A DNA stretch of 64,000 nucleotides from Bacillota bacterium (GCA_014360195.1 JACIXY010000001.1:250989-314988), one strand, 5' to 3'; positions 35,093 to 44,307 are shown, numbered from the stretch's first letter. The notes: generated by a model not told the origin, from the sequence alone. Translations and numbers: made by a program.

Positions 35093-36475
35093 GTGGTTTC
35101 CGCAATTTCAGAGGTATATTCGGCCGGGCGGCGCTGGTTCCTGTCCCGAGTGAACACGGCGAGCCCGGCACAGGTTTTGGTGGCGGGTTTTGCAGCTCTC
35201 ATTCTGATCGGCGCCATGCTCCTGGCTCTCCCTGTTTCGTCGAGGGACGCAAGGGCGCTCGCCTTCCTGGACGCCCTGTTTACATCCACGTCAGCGGTCT
35301 GCGTGACCGGCCTCGTAGTGGTCGACACCCACGACCAGTTCTCCCTCTTCGGCCAGCTCGTCATATTATGTCTTATCCAGATAGGCGGGCTCGGCATCAT
35401 GACAGTGTCAACCCTCATCTTCCTGCTGCTCGGCAGGAGGGTAACGCTCCGGAGCAGGCTTCTCATCCAGGAAGCAATGAACCAACTGACTCTCGAAGGG
35501 ATGGTCCGGCTCATCAGGAGAGTGCTCCTCGTGACCGCGGTCGTCGAGGGTCTCGGTGCGCTTCTTCTGACCATCCGATGGTCATTCGACATGGGCTTTC
35601 CCAGGTGCCTTTATTACGGGGTGTTCCACGCGGTCTCGGGATTCTGCAACGCGGGCTTCGACCTTTTCGGAGGGTTCAGAAGCCTTACCGGTTACACGGC
35701 AGATATTTGGGTCAACCTCGTCATGACCGGCCTCATCATCATTGGGGGCCTCGGGTTCTCCGTGGTGAGCGAGGTCATCGCGCATCGCAGAGGCTGCAGG
35801 CTCAGCCTGCATGCCAGGGTGGTGCTGCTTACCACCGGTGTTCTCATTGCCGCCGGGACGATCGTCATCTTCCTGCTCGAGCTGGACAACCCGGCGTCCC
35901 TGAAGCCCCTCAGCCCGCTTGGGAAGGTGCTGGGAGCGTACTTTCAGGCTGTCACGCCGCGTACCGCAGGGTTCAGCACACTGTCGGTGGCGAACCTCCG
36001 GGGCGCGACCCAGCTTTTCCTCATCATCCTCATGTTCATCGGGGCGTCTCCGGGGTCGACAGGCGGCGGCATAAAGACCGCGACGTTTGCGACGCTGCTC
36101 CTTGCCGTGCGGAGCGTGGTGAGGGGAAGGGAAGACGTGGAGGTCTTCGAGCGGAGGATCCCCCACAGGATTGTGTATAGGGCCCTCGCAGTGTCCATGA
36201 TATCGCTTGCCCTTGTGATCGTCATCACGATGGCCCTGTCGATAGTCCGCCACGACGGCCTTCTGCCGGTCCTCTTCGAGGCGACATCTGCATTCGGCAC
36301 GGTCGGCCTGTCTATGGGGATCACGCCGAGCCTGTCGGCGCTCGGCAAGGTTCTCATCATATGCACGATGTTCGCAGGTCGCGTCGGCCCTCTCACGGTG
36401 GCCACGGCCATCGCCCAGAGGCAGCATGCCGCCAATGCGGTCAGATACCCCGAAGAGAGGGTCATGGTTGGATAA
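35093..36475 (+). CDS. ktrB: KtrB/TrkH-family potassium transporter
   Basis: 460 residues with four pore-loop modules. The filter glycines are visible in TSTSAVCVTGLVVVDT, SGFCNAGFDLFGG, VTPRTAGFSTLSV and ATSAFGTVGLSMG, each with the expected P-loop. It moves K+ (with Na+ or alone) when gated by a cytoplasmic RCK protein. No ktrA or trkA gene lies in the window, so the regulator is elsewhere. The GTG start is fixed by GGGAGGGTGAA and the strong promoter. Confidence 0.92.
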   Translation: MVSAISEVYSAGRRWFLSRVNTASPAQVLVAGFAALILIGAMLLALPVSSRDARALAFLDALFTSTSAVCVTGLVVVDTHDQFSLFGQLVILCLIQIGGLGIMTVSTLIFLLLGRRVTLRSRLLIQEAMNQLTLEGMVRLIRRVLLVTAVVEGLGALLLTIRWSFDMGFPRCLYYGVFHAVSGFCNAGFDLFGGFRSLTGYTADIWVNLVMTGLIIIGGLGFSVVSEVIAHRRGCRLSLHARVVLLTTGVLIAAGTIVIFLLELDNPASLKPLSPLGKVLGAYFQAVTPRTAGFSTLSVANLRGATQLFLIILMFIGASPGSTGGGIKTATFATLLLAVRSVVRGREDVEVFERRIPHRIVYRALAVSMISLALVIVITMALSIVRHDGLLPVLFEATSAFGTVGLSMGITPSLSALGKVLIICTMFAGRVGPLTVATAIAQRQHAANAVRYPEERVMVG

Positions 36476-36555
36476 GAAAGACATGTTGCAGCAGACACTC
36501 GGGTTAGCATAGTATGTAGTCGATTCGAGGCCTACTTAAGTGGAGGGATCAACGC

Positions 36556-37014
36556 ATGCTGCCGACGCCTCGCAAGTTCACCCTGGTCGCCGGGAGCGCT
36601 GAGGGCGACACCACCCTGACCGCGTTCGACAAGGCGCTTCTCGCCGCGGGAATCGGGAACCTGAACCTCTTGAGGGTATCCAGCATTCTGCCGCCTGGCG
36701 CCGAATACATGGACGCGCTGGACATACCGCCGGGCTCGCTGACTCCGACGGCCTACGGGTCCGTAGCGAGCGACGTTCCGGGAGAGCGTATCGCCGCTGC
36801 TATCGGTGTAGGCATCGTTTCCGGCAGCTTCGGGGTGATCATGGAGTTCGGAGGAAAGTGCTCCAGGGAGGAAGCCGAGAGGATGATCGAGAAGATGATC
36901 CATGAAGCCCTCGCCGTCCGGAACGCTGTCCCGGACAAGGTTCTCATAAAGAGCACGGAGCACGTGGTGCAGAAGATCGGGTGCGCCTTCGCCGGGGCAG
37001 CCCTCTGGTACTAA
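36556..37014 (+). CDS. pdaD: Pyruvoyl-dependent arginine decarboxylase
   Basis: 152 residues. The self-cleavage site is RVSSILPPGA, where the second serine of SS becomes the pyruvoyl group; downstream YGSVASDVPGE and EFGGKCSREEAE are typical. It converts arginine to agmatine, and the downstream agmatinase makes putrescine. The archaeal-type enzyme replaces PLP-dependent SpeA. Its TAA stop (37012-37014) is part of the dispersed repeat that starts at 37011, so the gene end has been set by the repeat. Confidence 0.93.
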   Translation: MLPTPRKFTLVAGSAEGDTTLTAFDKALLAAGIGNLNLLRVSSILPPGAEYMDALDIPPGSLTPTAYGSVASDVPGERIAAAIGVGIVSGSFGVIMEFGGKCSREEAERMIEKMIHEALAVRNAVPDKVLIKSTEHVVQKIGCAFAGAALWY

Positions 37015-37176
37015 GTGAGGTTGGCGTTGCTGGTGCTTGCACGAGGGGGTCAAAATCCGGCCACTTGCCCGACGGGCCGGATTTTGGCGAAGCGCGCCCC
37101 GCTTGGGGCGCCGTCCCCGAGTGCAACACCGGCAACCCCCGATGTTGGCAAGGCGGGGGAACCAACCCCCACGTAG
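37011..37176 (+). repeat. Dispersed structured repeat between pdaD and speB
   Basis: 166 bp; left end CTAAGTGAGG directly on the pdaD stop, right end CCCCCACGTAG (one change from CACTTAG). The core is complete (TTGCACGAGGGGG, AAAATCCGG hairpin, GCCCCGCTTGGGGC hairpin, CCCCGAGTGCAACACCGGCAAC), but both outer arms are shortened. Confidence 0.88.
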
Positions 37177-37267
37177 GAGTGTCCTCTGGGAGCCTGTCCG
37201 GGAGCGGGGGCAGAAACCCACGAAGGGGCGGTCATCCGAAGTTGCCGTCGGGCTGGAGATGCTGCAT

Positions 37268-38152
37268 ATGAGTATCCTGGTCGAGAAAAGAGAAGGATTC
37301 CTCGGTGCAAACAGCGACTACGGGCGGGCCGACATAGTCATCCTGGGGCTTCCCATGGACTTCACCACAAGCTGGCGACCCGGTGCGCGGGGCGGGCCTG
37401 CCAAGATACGGGAGGTCTCCTTCTCGCTCGAGGAATACAGCCCGGCCCAGAGGCGGAGCCTCGCGTCAGTAAATGCTGCTGACATCGGCGATGTCTCCCT
37501 TCCGCTGGGCAATACCGAGAAGAGCCTCGACGCTATCGGAGAGGTGGTGGAGGGGATCGTTGGAGACGGCAAGATCCCGTTCGCCCTCGGAGGCGAGCAC
37601 CTCGTCACGCTTCCCTGTGTACGGGCGGTTGCCGGGGCGCGCGAGGACCTCGTCGTCATCCATCTCGACGCCCACGCGGACCTCCGCGACGAGTTTGCAG
37701 GACAAAGGCTTTCCCACGCCACTGTCCTGCGGAGGGTCGCGGAGATCGTTGGGATGGACAACCTCTACCAGGTCGGCATCAGGTCAGGGGCGGCTGAGGA
37801 GTTTGCGCTCGCCCGCGGGGGCCCGCACAGGATCGACGGGGCAGTGCCGGCGGCGGTCCGGGCGGCGCTGGAAGAGGCAGGGGACCGGCCGTGCTATGTG
37901 ACGCTCGACATCGACGTGGTGGACCCGGCGTTCGCGCCGGGCACCGGAACCCCTGAGCCGGGAGGGTGCTCGTCCTCCGAGATCCTCGAGGCTGCCCAGC
38001 TCCTAGCCCGAGCCAACATCGTCGGCTTCGACCTGGTGGAAGTCGCGCCCCCCTGGGATTTCTCCGATATCACCTCGCTGCTTGCAGCGAAGATCGTCCG
38101 CGAGTTGCTCCTCGGGGTAAGCGCCCGCCTTGCGTCGGGAAGATGGACCTGA
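37268..38152 (+). CDS. speB: Agmatinase (ureohydrolase family)
   Basis: 294 residues. Manganese ligands are in GGEHLVTL, VIHLDAHADLRDE and TLDIDVVDPAFAPGTGTPEPGG. It hydrolyses agmatine to putrescine and urea, following pdaD in the same direction. ATG 37268 has GGAG nine bases upstream. The dispersed repeat lies between the two genes, so a shared transcript would contain its structure. Confidence 0.92.
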   Translation: MSILVEKREGFLGANSDYGRADIVILGLPMDFTTSWRPGARGGPAKIREVSFSLEEYSPAQRRSLASVNAADIGDVSLPLGNTEKSLDAIGEVVEGIVGDGKIPFALGGEHLVTLPCVRAVAGAREDLVVIHLDAHADLRDEFAGQRLSHATVLRRVAEIVGMDNLYQVGIRSGAAEEFALARGGPHRIDGAVPAAVRAALEEAGDRPCYVTLDIDVVDPAFAPGTGTPEPGGCSSSEILEAAQLLARANIVGFDLVEVAPPWDFSDITSLLAAKIVRELLLGVSARLASGRWT

Positions 38153-38182
38153 AGGGGGCTATAGCGCGGAACTCCGCCGGAA

Positions 38183-38212
38183 TTGCCATAGACTAGCTCC
38201 TGCGTGTATAAT
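38183..38212 (+). promoter_or_regulatory. Promoter of the ABC exporter pair
   Basis: TTGCCA (38183-38188), 18-base spacer, TATAAT (38207-38212). It excludes an open-frame start at 38204 and supports GTG 38306. The leader contains GCGCTTTGA twice, near 38260 and 38275. Confidence 0.7.
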
Positions 38213-38305
38213 TGGATCGTCGGCCCGGCGTGTACGGATCGCGCCGGGCTCATAGAATGCGCTTTGAACGAACGCGCTTTGAGCGCGCCTTTGAGGTCGG
38301 AGCCT

Positions 38306-40066
38306 GTGCAAGGTAGATTTGCGCTTTTGAAGGAGTTTTTCGTGCGGTACAGGTCCAGGTATATCCTGGGCGTTCTTTTCCTTGTGGCCGTCGATGCCCT
38401 GCAGCTTCTGGTTCCGCGAATCCTGGGCAGGGTGACCGACGATTTCCGCGCGGGCAGGCTTGATGGCGCCGGGCTCGTCCGCTACGTCGGTCTTGTCGTG
38501 GGTATCGCGCTTCTGGTTGGCATCGGCAGGTACTTCTGGCGGATGTACATAATGGGGACCGCCCGGCTCATCGACTACACCCTCAGGAACAGGTTCTTCG
38601 CTCACCTTGAAACCCTCTCCGCGAACTTCTTCAACAACCACAAGACGGGCGACCTCATGGCCCACGCCACCAACGATATCCACGCGGTGCGACACGCCTT
38701 CGCCCAGGGCATCGCCCTGTCGGTTGACGCAGCGTTCCTCACGGTTGCCACCGTCGCCATCCTGGTGCGCACCATTGACCTGCGCCTGGTGGCGCTCGGG
38801 CTTGTGCCGCTTCCTTTTGTCGCCTTCATCGTCACGCACTTCTCACGCCTTATACACTCGAGGTTCCGGAAGGTCCAGGAGACGTTCGCCGCCCTGACCG
38901 ACCGCACTCAGGAAAACCTGAGCGGCATACGTGTCATCAAAGCGTTCGTCCAGGAGGAGGCGGAGATAGAGAAGTTCACCGAGGCCGCCCAGCGTGTGGT
39001 TGACGCCAACATGCACCTTGTCAAGATCTGGGGGCTGTTCTGGCCGCTGGTGCAGTTTGTGGCGGGCCTGAGCTTCGTGGTGGTGCTGGGCTACGGCGGC
39101 AGGCTGGTGATCTTCGGCGATATCAGCCTCGGCGACTTCGTTGCGTTCGGCGGGTATCTCGGCATGGCCATCTGGCCCATGATGGCGATCGGGTGGGTTG
39201 TCAACACCCTGCAGAGAGGGATGGCTTCCGTGGACCGGCTGAACGTGATATTCTCCACGAGGCCGGAGGTGCAGGACGCGACCGACGTAGTGCCTGTGAG
39301 CGAACTAGAAGGGGAGGTCGAGTTCCGCAACCTCGTGTTCGCGTACCCTGGCGAGAGCGAGCCGGTCCTCAGAAACATCGATCTTAAGATCCCGGCGGGG
39401 CGCACCGTCGGCATCCTGGGCCGGACGGGCAGCGGCAAGACGACCCTGGTGAACCTCCTCCTGCGCCTGTACAACCCGGGTCCGGGCGAGCTCCTCGTCG
39501 ATGGCATCGACATCAACAAGATCCCCCTTGCGGTGCTGAGGCGCGATATCGGGTACGTGCCGCAGGACAACTTCCTGTTCTCCACGTCCGTCCGGGGGAA
39601 CATCGGGTTTGCCAGTGACGACTTCTCCATCGAGGAGATCGAGAGGGCTGCGGAGGTCGCGGGGGTGGCCGGGGATGTGCGCGGGTTTCCTCAGGGATTC
39701 GACACGGTGGTGGGGGAGCGCGGGGTGACCTTATCCGGCGGCCAGAAGCAGAGGGTTGCGATAGCGAGGGCGCTCGTGAAGAACCCGAGGATACTCATCC
39801 TCGATGACTGTTTCTCCGCGGTGGACACCGAGACCGAGGAGAGGATCCTGAGGTCGCTGCGAGGGATCATGCGGGAGAGGACGACCATCCTTATATCCCA
39901 CAGGATATCGACGCTGAAAGAAGCGGACGAGATCATCGTGCTCGACGGCGGCCGGATCGTGGAGCGAGGGAACCACGAGTCGCTTGTGGCCGCAGGGGGC
40001 ATTTACGCGGACATCTACGAGCGGCAGTTGCTCGAAGAAGAGCTGACCTCTGCCGGGGAGACGTGA
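38306..40066 (+). CDS. ABC exporter half-transporter 1 (degenerate Walker B)
   Basis: 586 residues. Six membrane helices, then an ATPase domain: Walker A GRTGSGKTTL, signature LSGGQKQR and Walker B ILILDDCFSAVD, where the catalytic glutamate is replaced by aspartate. It pairs with the next gene as a heterodimer of the BmrC/BmrD (YheI/YheH) type, exporting drugs or lipids. The GTG start gives a normal distance to the first helix (RYRSRYILGVLFLVAVD). The second gene starts three bases after its stop. Confidence 0.9.
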   Translation: MQGRFALLKEFFVRYRSRYILGVLFLVAVDALQLLVPRILGRVTDDFRAGRLDGAGLVRYVGLVVGIALLVGIGRYFWRMYIMGTARLIDYTLRNRFFAHLETLSANFFNNHKTGDLMAHATNDIHAVRHAFAQGIALSVDAAFLTVATVAILVRTIDLRLVALGLVPLPFVAFIVTHFSRLIHSRFRKVQETFAALTDRTQENLSGIRVIKAFVQEEAEIEKFTEAAQRVVDANMHLVKIWGLFWPLVQFVAGLSFVVVLGYGGRLVIFGDISLGDFVAFGGYLGMAIWPMMAIGWVVNTLQRGMASVDRLNVIFSTRPEVQDATDVVPVSELEGEVEFRNLVFAYPGESEPVLRNIDLKIPAGRTVGILGRTGSGKTTLVNLLLRLYNPGPGELLVDGIDINKIPLAVLRRDIGYVPQDNFLFSTSVRGNIGFASDDFSIEEIERAAEVAGVAGDVRGFPQGFDTVVGERGVTLSGGQKQRVAIARALVKNPRILILDDCFSAVDTETEERILRSLRGIMRERTTILISHRISTLKEADEIIVLDGGRIVERGNHESLVAAGGIYADIYERQLLEEELTSAGET

Positions 40067-40069
40067 GCC

Positions 40070-42133
40070 ATGCCTGATTTTCACGAAGAAGAGGCCCTTG
40101 GAAAGGCATACGACGCCAGGTTGATGAGGCGCCTGCTCAAGTACGCCGCCCCGTACTGGCGGCTTCTCCTCGTGTGCGTGGTGCTCCTCTTCGTCATCAC
40201 AGGCACGGACCTGGTGCAGCCGTACCTCACCAAGATTGCCATAGACGATCACATCAACGCGCTGGGTGCGCCCATGCTCGCGTTTGCGCCAGGCCGCGAG
40301 CCGGTCCCGGGCGTTGCCATGCGCGGCATGGTCTTCGTGCGGGAGAAATGGCTTCCAAGGGGCTTTCAACGCGAGACCGGGGAAGGGGCTCCCGTGCCCG
40401 CGCGCATAGAGCGCGTGGATGGACGCTACTTTCTCGTGATGCACGACGCTGGTACCGGGACCGTGAGCAGGCAGGAGCTTGCTCCTGAGGAAGTGCGCAG
40501 GTTCAGGGAGCGCGACGCGGCGAGTGTGCTGAAGCTGGCGCTCATGCTCCTCGGCGCCATGGCCCTTGGCTTCGTTCTCAACTACATTCAGGTTTACATC
40601 CTGCAGTACACGGGCCAGAAGATCATCTTCAACATGAGGGTGGAGATATTCCGCCACCTGCAGGGGCTTTCGCTATCCTTCTTCGATAAGAACCCCGTCG
40701 GCCGGCTTGTTACGAGGGTGACCAACGATACCGATGCCTTGAACGAGATGTACACGGCGGTCCTGGTGAACCTCTTCAAGGATCTTTTCTTGCTCGCGGG
40801 CATCGTCATCGTGATGCTCAGGATGAACTTGGAGCTTGCACTGGTGAGCCTCGCGACACTCCCCATCATCCTGGCGGTGACGGTGGTGTTCCGGGTGCAG
40901 GCGCGCGAGGCCTACCGGCTCGTCCGCACGAGGCTTGCCCGGATCAACGCTACGCTTGCTGAGAACATCTCGGGGATGAGGATCATCCAGATATTCGGCC
41001 GCGAGAAGAAGAAGTTCGAGGAGTTCGACGCGATAAACAGGGATTACCTTGCAGCCAACATGCGCGAGCTGCGCGTGTACGCGATCTTCAGGCCCGCGAT
41101 GGACCTCATATCCTCGCTTGCCCTCGCCCTCCTTATCTGGTATGGTGGTGGCCAGGTGCTTGCAGGAAAGCTAGAATTCGGAGTGCTGTACGCGTTTATA
41201 AGCTACATACAGCAGTTCTTCAGGCCGATCAACGATCTCACCGAGAAGTACAACATCATGCAGTCAGCCATGGCGGCGTCCGAGAGGATATTCATGCTTC
41301 TCGACACGAATGCCCGCGAGCCAGACCCGGTAAAGCCGGTCTCCCTCGGGCGGCCGCGCGGAGAGATCGAGTTCCAAAACGTGTGGTTCGCCTATAACGG
41401 TGAGGACTGGGTCCTGAAGGACGTCAGCTTCAAGGTCGAGCCCGGCGAGACCTGCGCCTTCGTCGGGGCGACAGGGGCCGGCAAGACCTCGATCATAAGC
41501 CTCATCGGGAGGATGTACGAGATCTCGCGGGGCCGGATCCTCATAGACGGCGTCGATATCCGGGACATTCCCAGGCACGAGCTTCGCCGACACATAGGTG
41601 TCGTGCAGCAGGACGTGTTCCTCTTCACCGGCGACATAGAGAGCAACATCAGGTTGAATAGCAGCAAGATCGCCGAGGAGGATGTGCAGGAGGCTGCAAG
41701 GTACGTCAATGCGGACACGTTCATAAGACGCATGCCAGGCGGCTACCGCGCCGAGGTGAAAGAGCGGGGCGTGACGCTCTCGGCAGGGCAGCGTCAGCTT
41801 CTCGCGTTCGCAAGGGCGCTCGCATTCGACCCGGCCATCCTCGTGCTGGACGAGGCTACGGCCAACATTGACACCGAGACGGAAGCGCTCATCCAGGACG
41901 CCCTCGCGAAGCTGGTGCGGGGTAGGACGACGCTCATCGTGGCGCACAGACTGTCGACCATACAGAACGCTGACAAGATAATCGTGATCCATAAGGGCAG
42001 GGTACGCGAGGTCGGCACCCACCAGGAACTTCTCGCGAAGCGCGGCATATACTATCAGCTCTACCTCCTCCAGTACAAGGAGGAGTTCGGGCGGGGGGCA
42101 GCCCGCGAAAGCCGCGAAAGGCAGAGCGGCTGA
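40070..42133 (+). CDS. ABC exporter half-transporter 2 with inserted domain
   Basis: 687 residues. Between membrane helices 1 and 2 an extra soluble segment of about 100 residues (about 65-165, containing VPGVAMRGMVF and GRYFLVMHDAGTG) is inserted, as in YheH/BmrD. ATPase motifs are GATGAGKTS, signature LSAGQRQ (degenerate) and Walker B ILVLDEATANID (intact glutamate). With partner 1 this makes one consensus and one degenerate ATP site. The substrate is unknown. Confidence 0.9.
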   Translation: MPDFHEEEALGKAYDARLMRRLLKYAAPYWRLLLVCVVLLFVITGTDLVQPYLTKIAIDDHINALGAPMLAFAPGREPVPGVAMRGMVFVREKWLPRGFQRETGEGAPVPARIERVDGRYFLVMHDAGTGTVSRQELAPEEVRRFRERDAASVLKLALMLLGAMALGFVLNYIQVYILQYTGQKIIFNMRVEIFRHLQGLSLSFFDKNPVGRLVTRVTNDTDALNEMYTAVLVNLFKDLFLLAGIVIVMLRMNLELALVSLATLPIILAVTVVFRVQAREAYRLVRTRLARINATLAENISGMRIIQIFGREKKKFEEFDAINRDYLAANMRELRVYAIFRPAMDLISSLALALLIWYGGGQVLAGKLEFGVLYAFISYIQQFFRPINDLTEKYNIMQSAMAASERIFMLLDTNAREPDPVKPVSLGRPRGEIEFQNVWFAYNGEDWVLKDVSFKVEPGETCAFVGATGAGKTSIISLIGRMYEISRGRILIDGVDIRDIPRHELRRHIGVVQQDVFLFTGDIESNIRLNSSKIAEEDVQEAARYVNADTFIRRMPGGYRAEVKERGVTLSAGQRQLLAFARALAFDPAILVLDEATANIDTETEALIQDALAKLVRGRTTLIVAHRLSTIQNADKIIVIHKGRVREVGTHQELLAKRGIYYQLYLLQYKEEFGRGAARESRERQSG

Positions 42134-42225
42134 CCGCCTTTTGGCGCGGGATCGCAGGACCGCGGGATCGCATGCTTGCGGGTTCGCATCTATTCGGATG
42201 CGGCTTCGTGGTTCTCTCTCTTTGA

Positions 42226-42277
42226 GCCACCGACAACCCCTCCCAAGAGTCTGGAGCATTTCTGCACTCTCACTTAG
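42226..42277 (-). repeat. Dispersed structured repeat, end fragment
   Basis: Only one arm remains: CCACCGACAACCCCTCCCAAGAGTCTGGAGCATTTCTGCA followed by CTCTCACTTAG. It lies 21 bases before the full variant-end copy, as if a newer copy had landed next to an old one. Confidence 0.75.
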
Positions 42278-42298
42278 CTCGTTGAGGTTTGGCGAGGT

Positions 42299-42512
42299 CT
42301 AAGTATGAGGTCGTTAGTTTTCTCTCGTTTTCCGAGGTCTTGGGTTGCCGGTGATTGCGCGAGGGGTGTCAAAATCCGGCTGCCTAGCCACACGGGCCGG
42401 ATTTTGGCGAAGCGCGCCCCGCTTGGGGCGCCGTCCCCGAGCGCAACACCGGCAATCCTGCACGGCGCGTGCGCTCTTTGGAACCGGCGATTACTTATGG
42501 CGATCTACTTAG
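42299..42512 (+). repeat. Dispersed structured repeat, variant-end copy B
   Basis: 214 bp, with ends CTAAGTATGAGGTC and CGATCTACTTAG, almost the same as the copy at 26114 from end to end, including the non-core flanks. All stems are intact. It sits upstream of the sigma-54 activator gene. Confidence 0.9.
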
Positions 42513-42588
42513 CAAGCCGGAACGCGCGGGTCTCGTGAGGGGCGGAGGAGCGCCGGGCTACGCGCTATGCGGCCTGGACGATGTGGTG

Positions 42589-42594
42589 TATAAT
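42589..42594 (+). promoter_or_regulatory. TATAAT -10 before the activator gene
   Basis: A perfect -10 hexamer lies 18 bases before the ATG, with no good -35. The transcript would have a very short leader holding only GGAGGGAG. Confidence 0.35.
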
Positions 42595-42612
42595 TGCCCC
42601 GGAGGGAGAGAG

Positions 42613-44046
42613 ATGCCGGGGCATGTTTTCGTTGATGCCGCAAGGTGCACCCGATGTGGGAAGTGCATAGCAAAGTGCCCGGTGGGCGCCATGTCAGGCG
42701 CGAGTGGTCAGCCGCCGGTCGTGGACCCGTCGAAGTGCGACGGGTGCGGGGAATGCTTCAGGGCTTGCCCTGAACGCGCCATGGCTCTCTCCGGGGGCGC
42801 AGAGGGGGTGCTCTGGCTGCTTGCCGGGGGTGGGCGCGCGGCGTTGGAAGCCGATGAGGCCCTGGCTTCGGCATTGCCAGGGCTCGAACGGGGAAGGCTT
42901 GTGCGCGCGGCGCGCGAGATCCTCGACCGGGGCTATGCGGGCCGCCGGGCGCCTGCGCCTGCAGGTGCGCGAGCCGAGGGAGCGGGCAGGGCGGCAGGGC
43001 AGGGGAGCGGCGCGCCTTGCGCTGACCACGCTGACCACCAGGAGGGCGCGAAACCTGCCCCGCCGGCGGTGATCGCGTACAGTGTGGAGATGGGCCGCGT
43101 GTTGCAGCTTGCCGCGAAGGTGGCGCCGGTGAACACCACCGTCCTCATCCTGGGGGAGTCGGGCGTGGGCAAGGAGGTCGTTGCGCGATTCATCCACAGG
43201 ACGAGCCCGCGCCGGGATGGCCCGTTTGTCAACATCAACTGCGGCGCAATTCCCGCCACTCTGCTGGAGTCGGAGCTTTTCGGCTACGAGTCGGGGGCGT
43301 TCACGGGCGCGAGACGCGAGGGCAAGCCGGGGATGATCGAGGTGGCCTCCGGCGGGACCCTGTTCCTCGATGAGATATCTGAGCTGCCCACCGATCTTCA
43401 GGTGAAACTGCTCCAGGTCATCCAGGAGCGAAAGCTCGTGCGGGTCGGCGGGGTGAAGCCTCTAGACGTGGACATCCGCATAATCGCTGCGACGAACCGC
43501 GACCTCGCGGCCATGGTTGCAAGGGGGGAGTTCCGCGCGGACCTTTTCTACAGATTGAACGTCGTGCCCATCACCATACCGCCGCTGCGCGAGCGGCCGG
43601 ACGACGTCATCCCCCTCATCTACCACTTTCTCGACAGGTACAATAGGGCCCACGGTTACCGAAAGACCATAAGCGAGGAAGCGCGGGAGGTCCTTACGAG
43701 ATACTCATGGCCTGGGAACGTGCGGGAGCTTGAGAACCTCATCGAGCGCCTGGTGGTCACCGTTGAGGGCGACGAGATCGGCGCGGGCGACCTGCCCCAG
43801 CAGATCCTCGAGGAGGGCGGGACGCGCCGGCCCAGGGTCGTGGTGGGCGGGATCATGCCGCTGCGCCAGGCGATCGAGGAGGTCGAGAGGCAGATCATCG
43901 AGCGCGCCCTCGCGGAAAAGAGGAGCACGTACGGCATAGCAAGGCTCCTCGGCGTGAACCAGTCCACTGTGGTCAGGAAAATCAAGAAATACGTGGGTAG
44001 CGGCCGGAGCGGCCTGAAGGCCGCTTCGACCCACGGAAGTGGCTAA
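42613..44046 (+). CDS. Ferredoxin-domain sigma-54-dependent transcriptional activator
   Basis: 477 residues. Residues 1-60 hold two [4Fe-4S] motifs, CTRCGKCIAKCP and CDGCGECFRACP. A linker rich in Ala and Gly leads to the AAA+ domain with Walker A GESGVGKE, the sigma-54 contact loop GAFTGA, Walker B TLFLDEISEL and the R-finger region. The C-terminal Fis-type helix-turn-helix contains YGIARLLGVNQSTVVRKIKK. It should sense redox or iron-sulfur state and activate a sigma-54 promoter, most likely that of the formate dehydrogenase operon directly downstream. The stop TAA is formed by a repeat remnant at 44043. Confidence 0.9.
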   Translation: MPGHVFVDAARCTRCGKCIAKCPVGAMSGASGQPPVVDPSKCDGCGECFRACPERAMALSGGAEGVLWLLAGGGRAALEADEALASALPGLERGRLVRAAREILDRGYAGRRAPAPAGARAEGAGRAAGQGSGAPCADHADHQEGAKPAPPAVIAYSVEMGRVLQLAAKVAPVNTTVLILGESGVGKEVVARFIHRTSPRRDGPFVNINCGAIPATLLESELFGYESGAFTGARREGKPGMIEVASGGTLFLDEISELPTDLQVKLLQVIQERKLVRVGGVKPLDVDIRIIAATNRDLAAMVARGEFRADLFYRLNVVPITIPPLRERPDDVIPLIYHFLDRYNRAHGYRKTISEEAREVLTRYSWPGNVRELENLIERLVVTVEGDEIGAGDLPQQILEEGGTRRPRVVVGGIMPLRQAIEEVERQIIERALAEKRSTYGIARLLGVNQSTVVRKIKKYVGSGRSGLKAASTHGSG

Positions 44047-44098
44047 GTGAGAGCGGGTTACCAGGAAGTGGGAGCATTCCTGCGTCCCCATTCAGTAG
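44043..44098 (+). repeat. Dispersed structured repeat, 56 bp remnant
   Basis: CTAAGTGAGAGCGGGTTACC, then GGGAGCATTCCTGCGTCCCC and ATTCAGTAG: both ends survive but the whole core is deleted. It provides the stop codon of the activator gene. Confidence 0.7.
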
Positions 44099-44129
44099 CA
44101 CCCAGTTACAGGTGGAAATCCTGGTGTGT

Positions 44130-44225
44130 CGTCACTTGCCCTGACGGCTGAACCTGAATAGCCGACCCCTGGCACCTTATGCCTGATGCCTGACGCCTGA
44201 CCGCTGGCCGCTGACGGCTGACATG
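44130..44225 (+). repeat. Low-complexity CCTGA/GCTGA-rich stretch
   Basis: Degenerate short tandem repeats (GCCTGATGCCTGACGCCTGA followed by CGCTGGCCGCTGACGGCTGA). No coding or RNA signal is evident. Confidence 0.5.
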
Positions 44226-44307
44226 GGTCACGCATTTCCGGTCAAGCGTTCCTCATGTCACCGATGCGGCCCGACCAGTGACGTAGGTCGCCGATCCCTT
44301 GGCAAGA

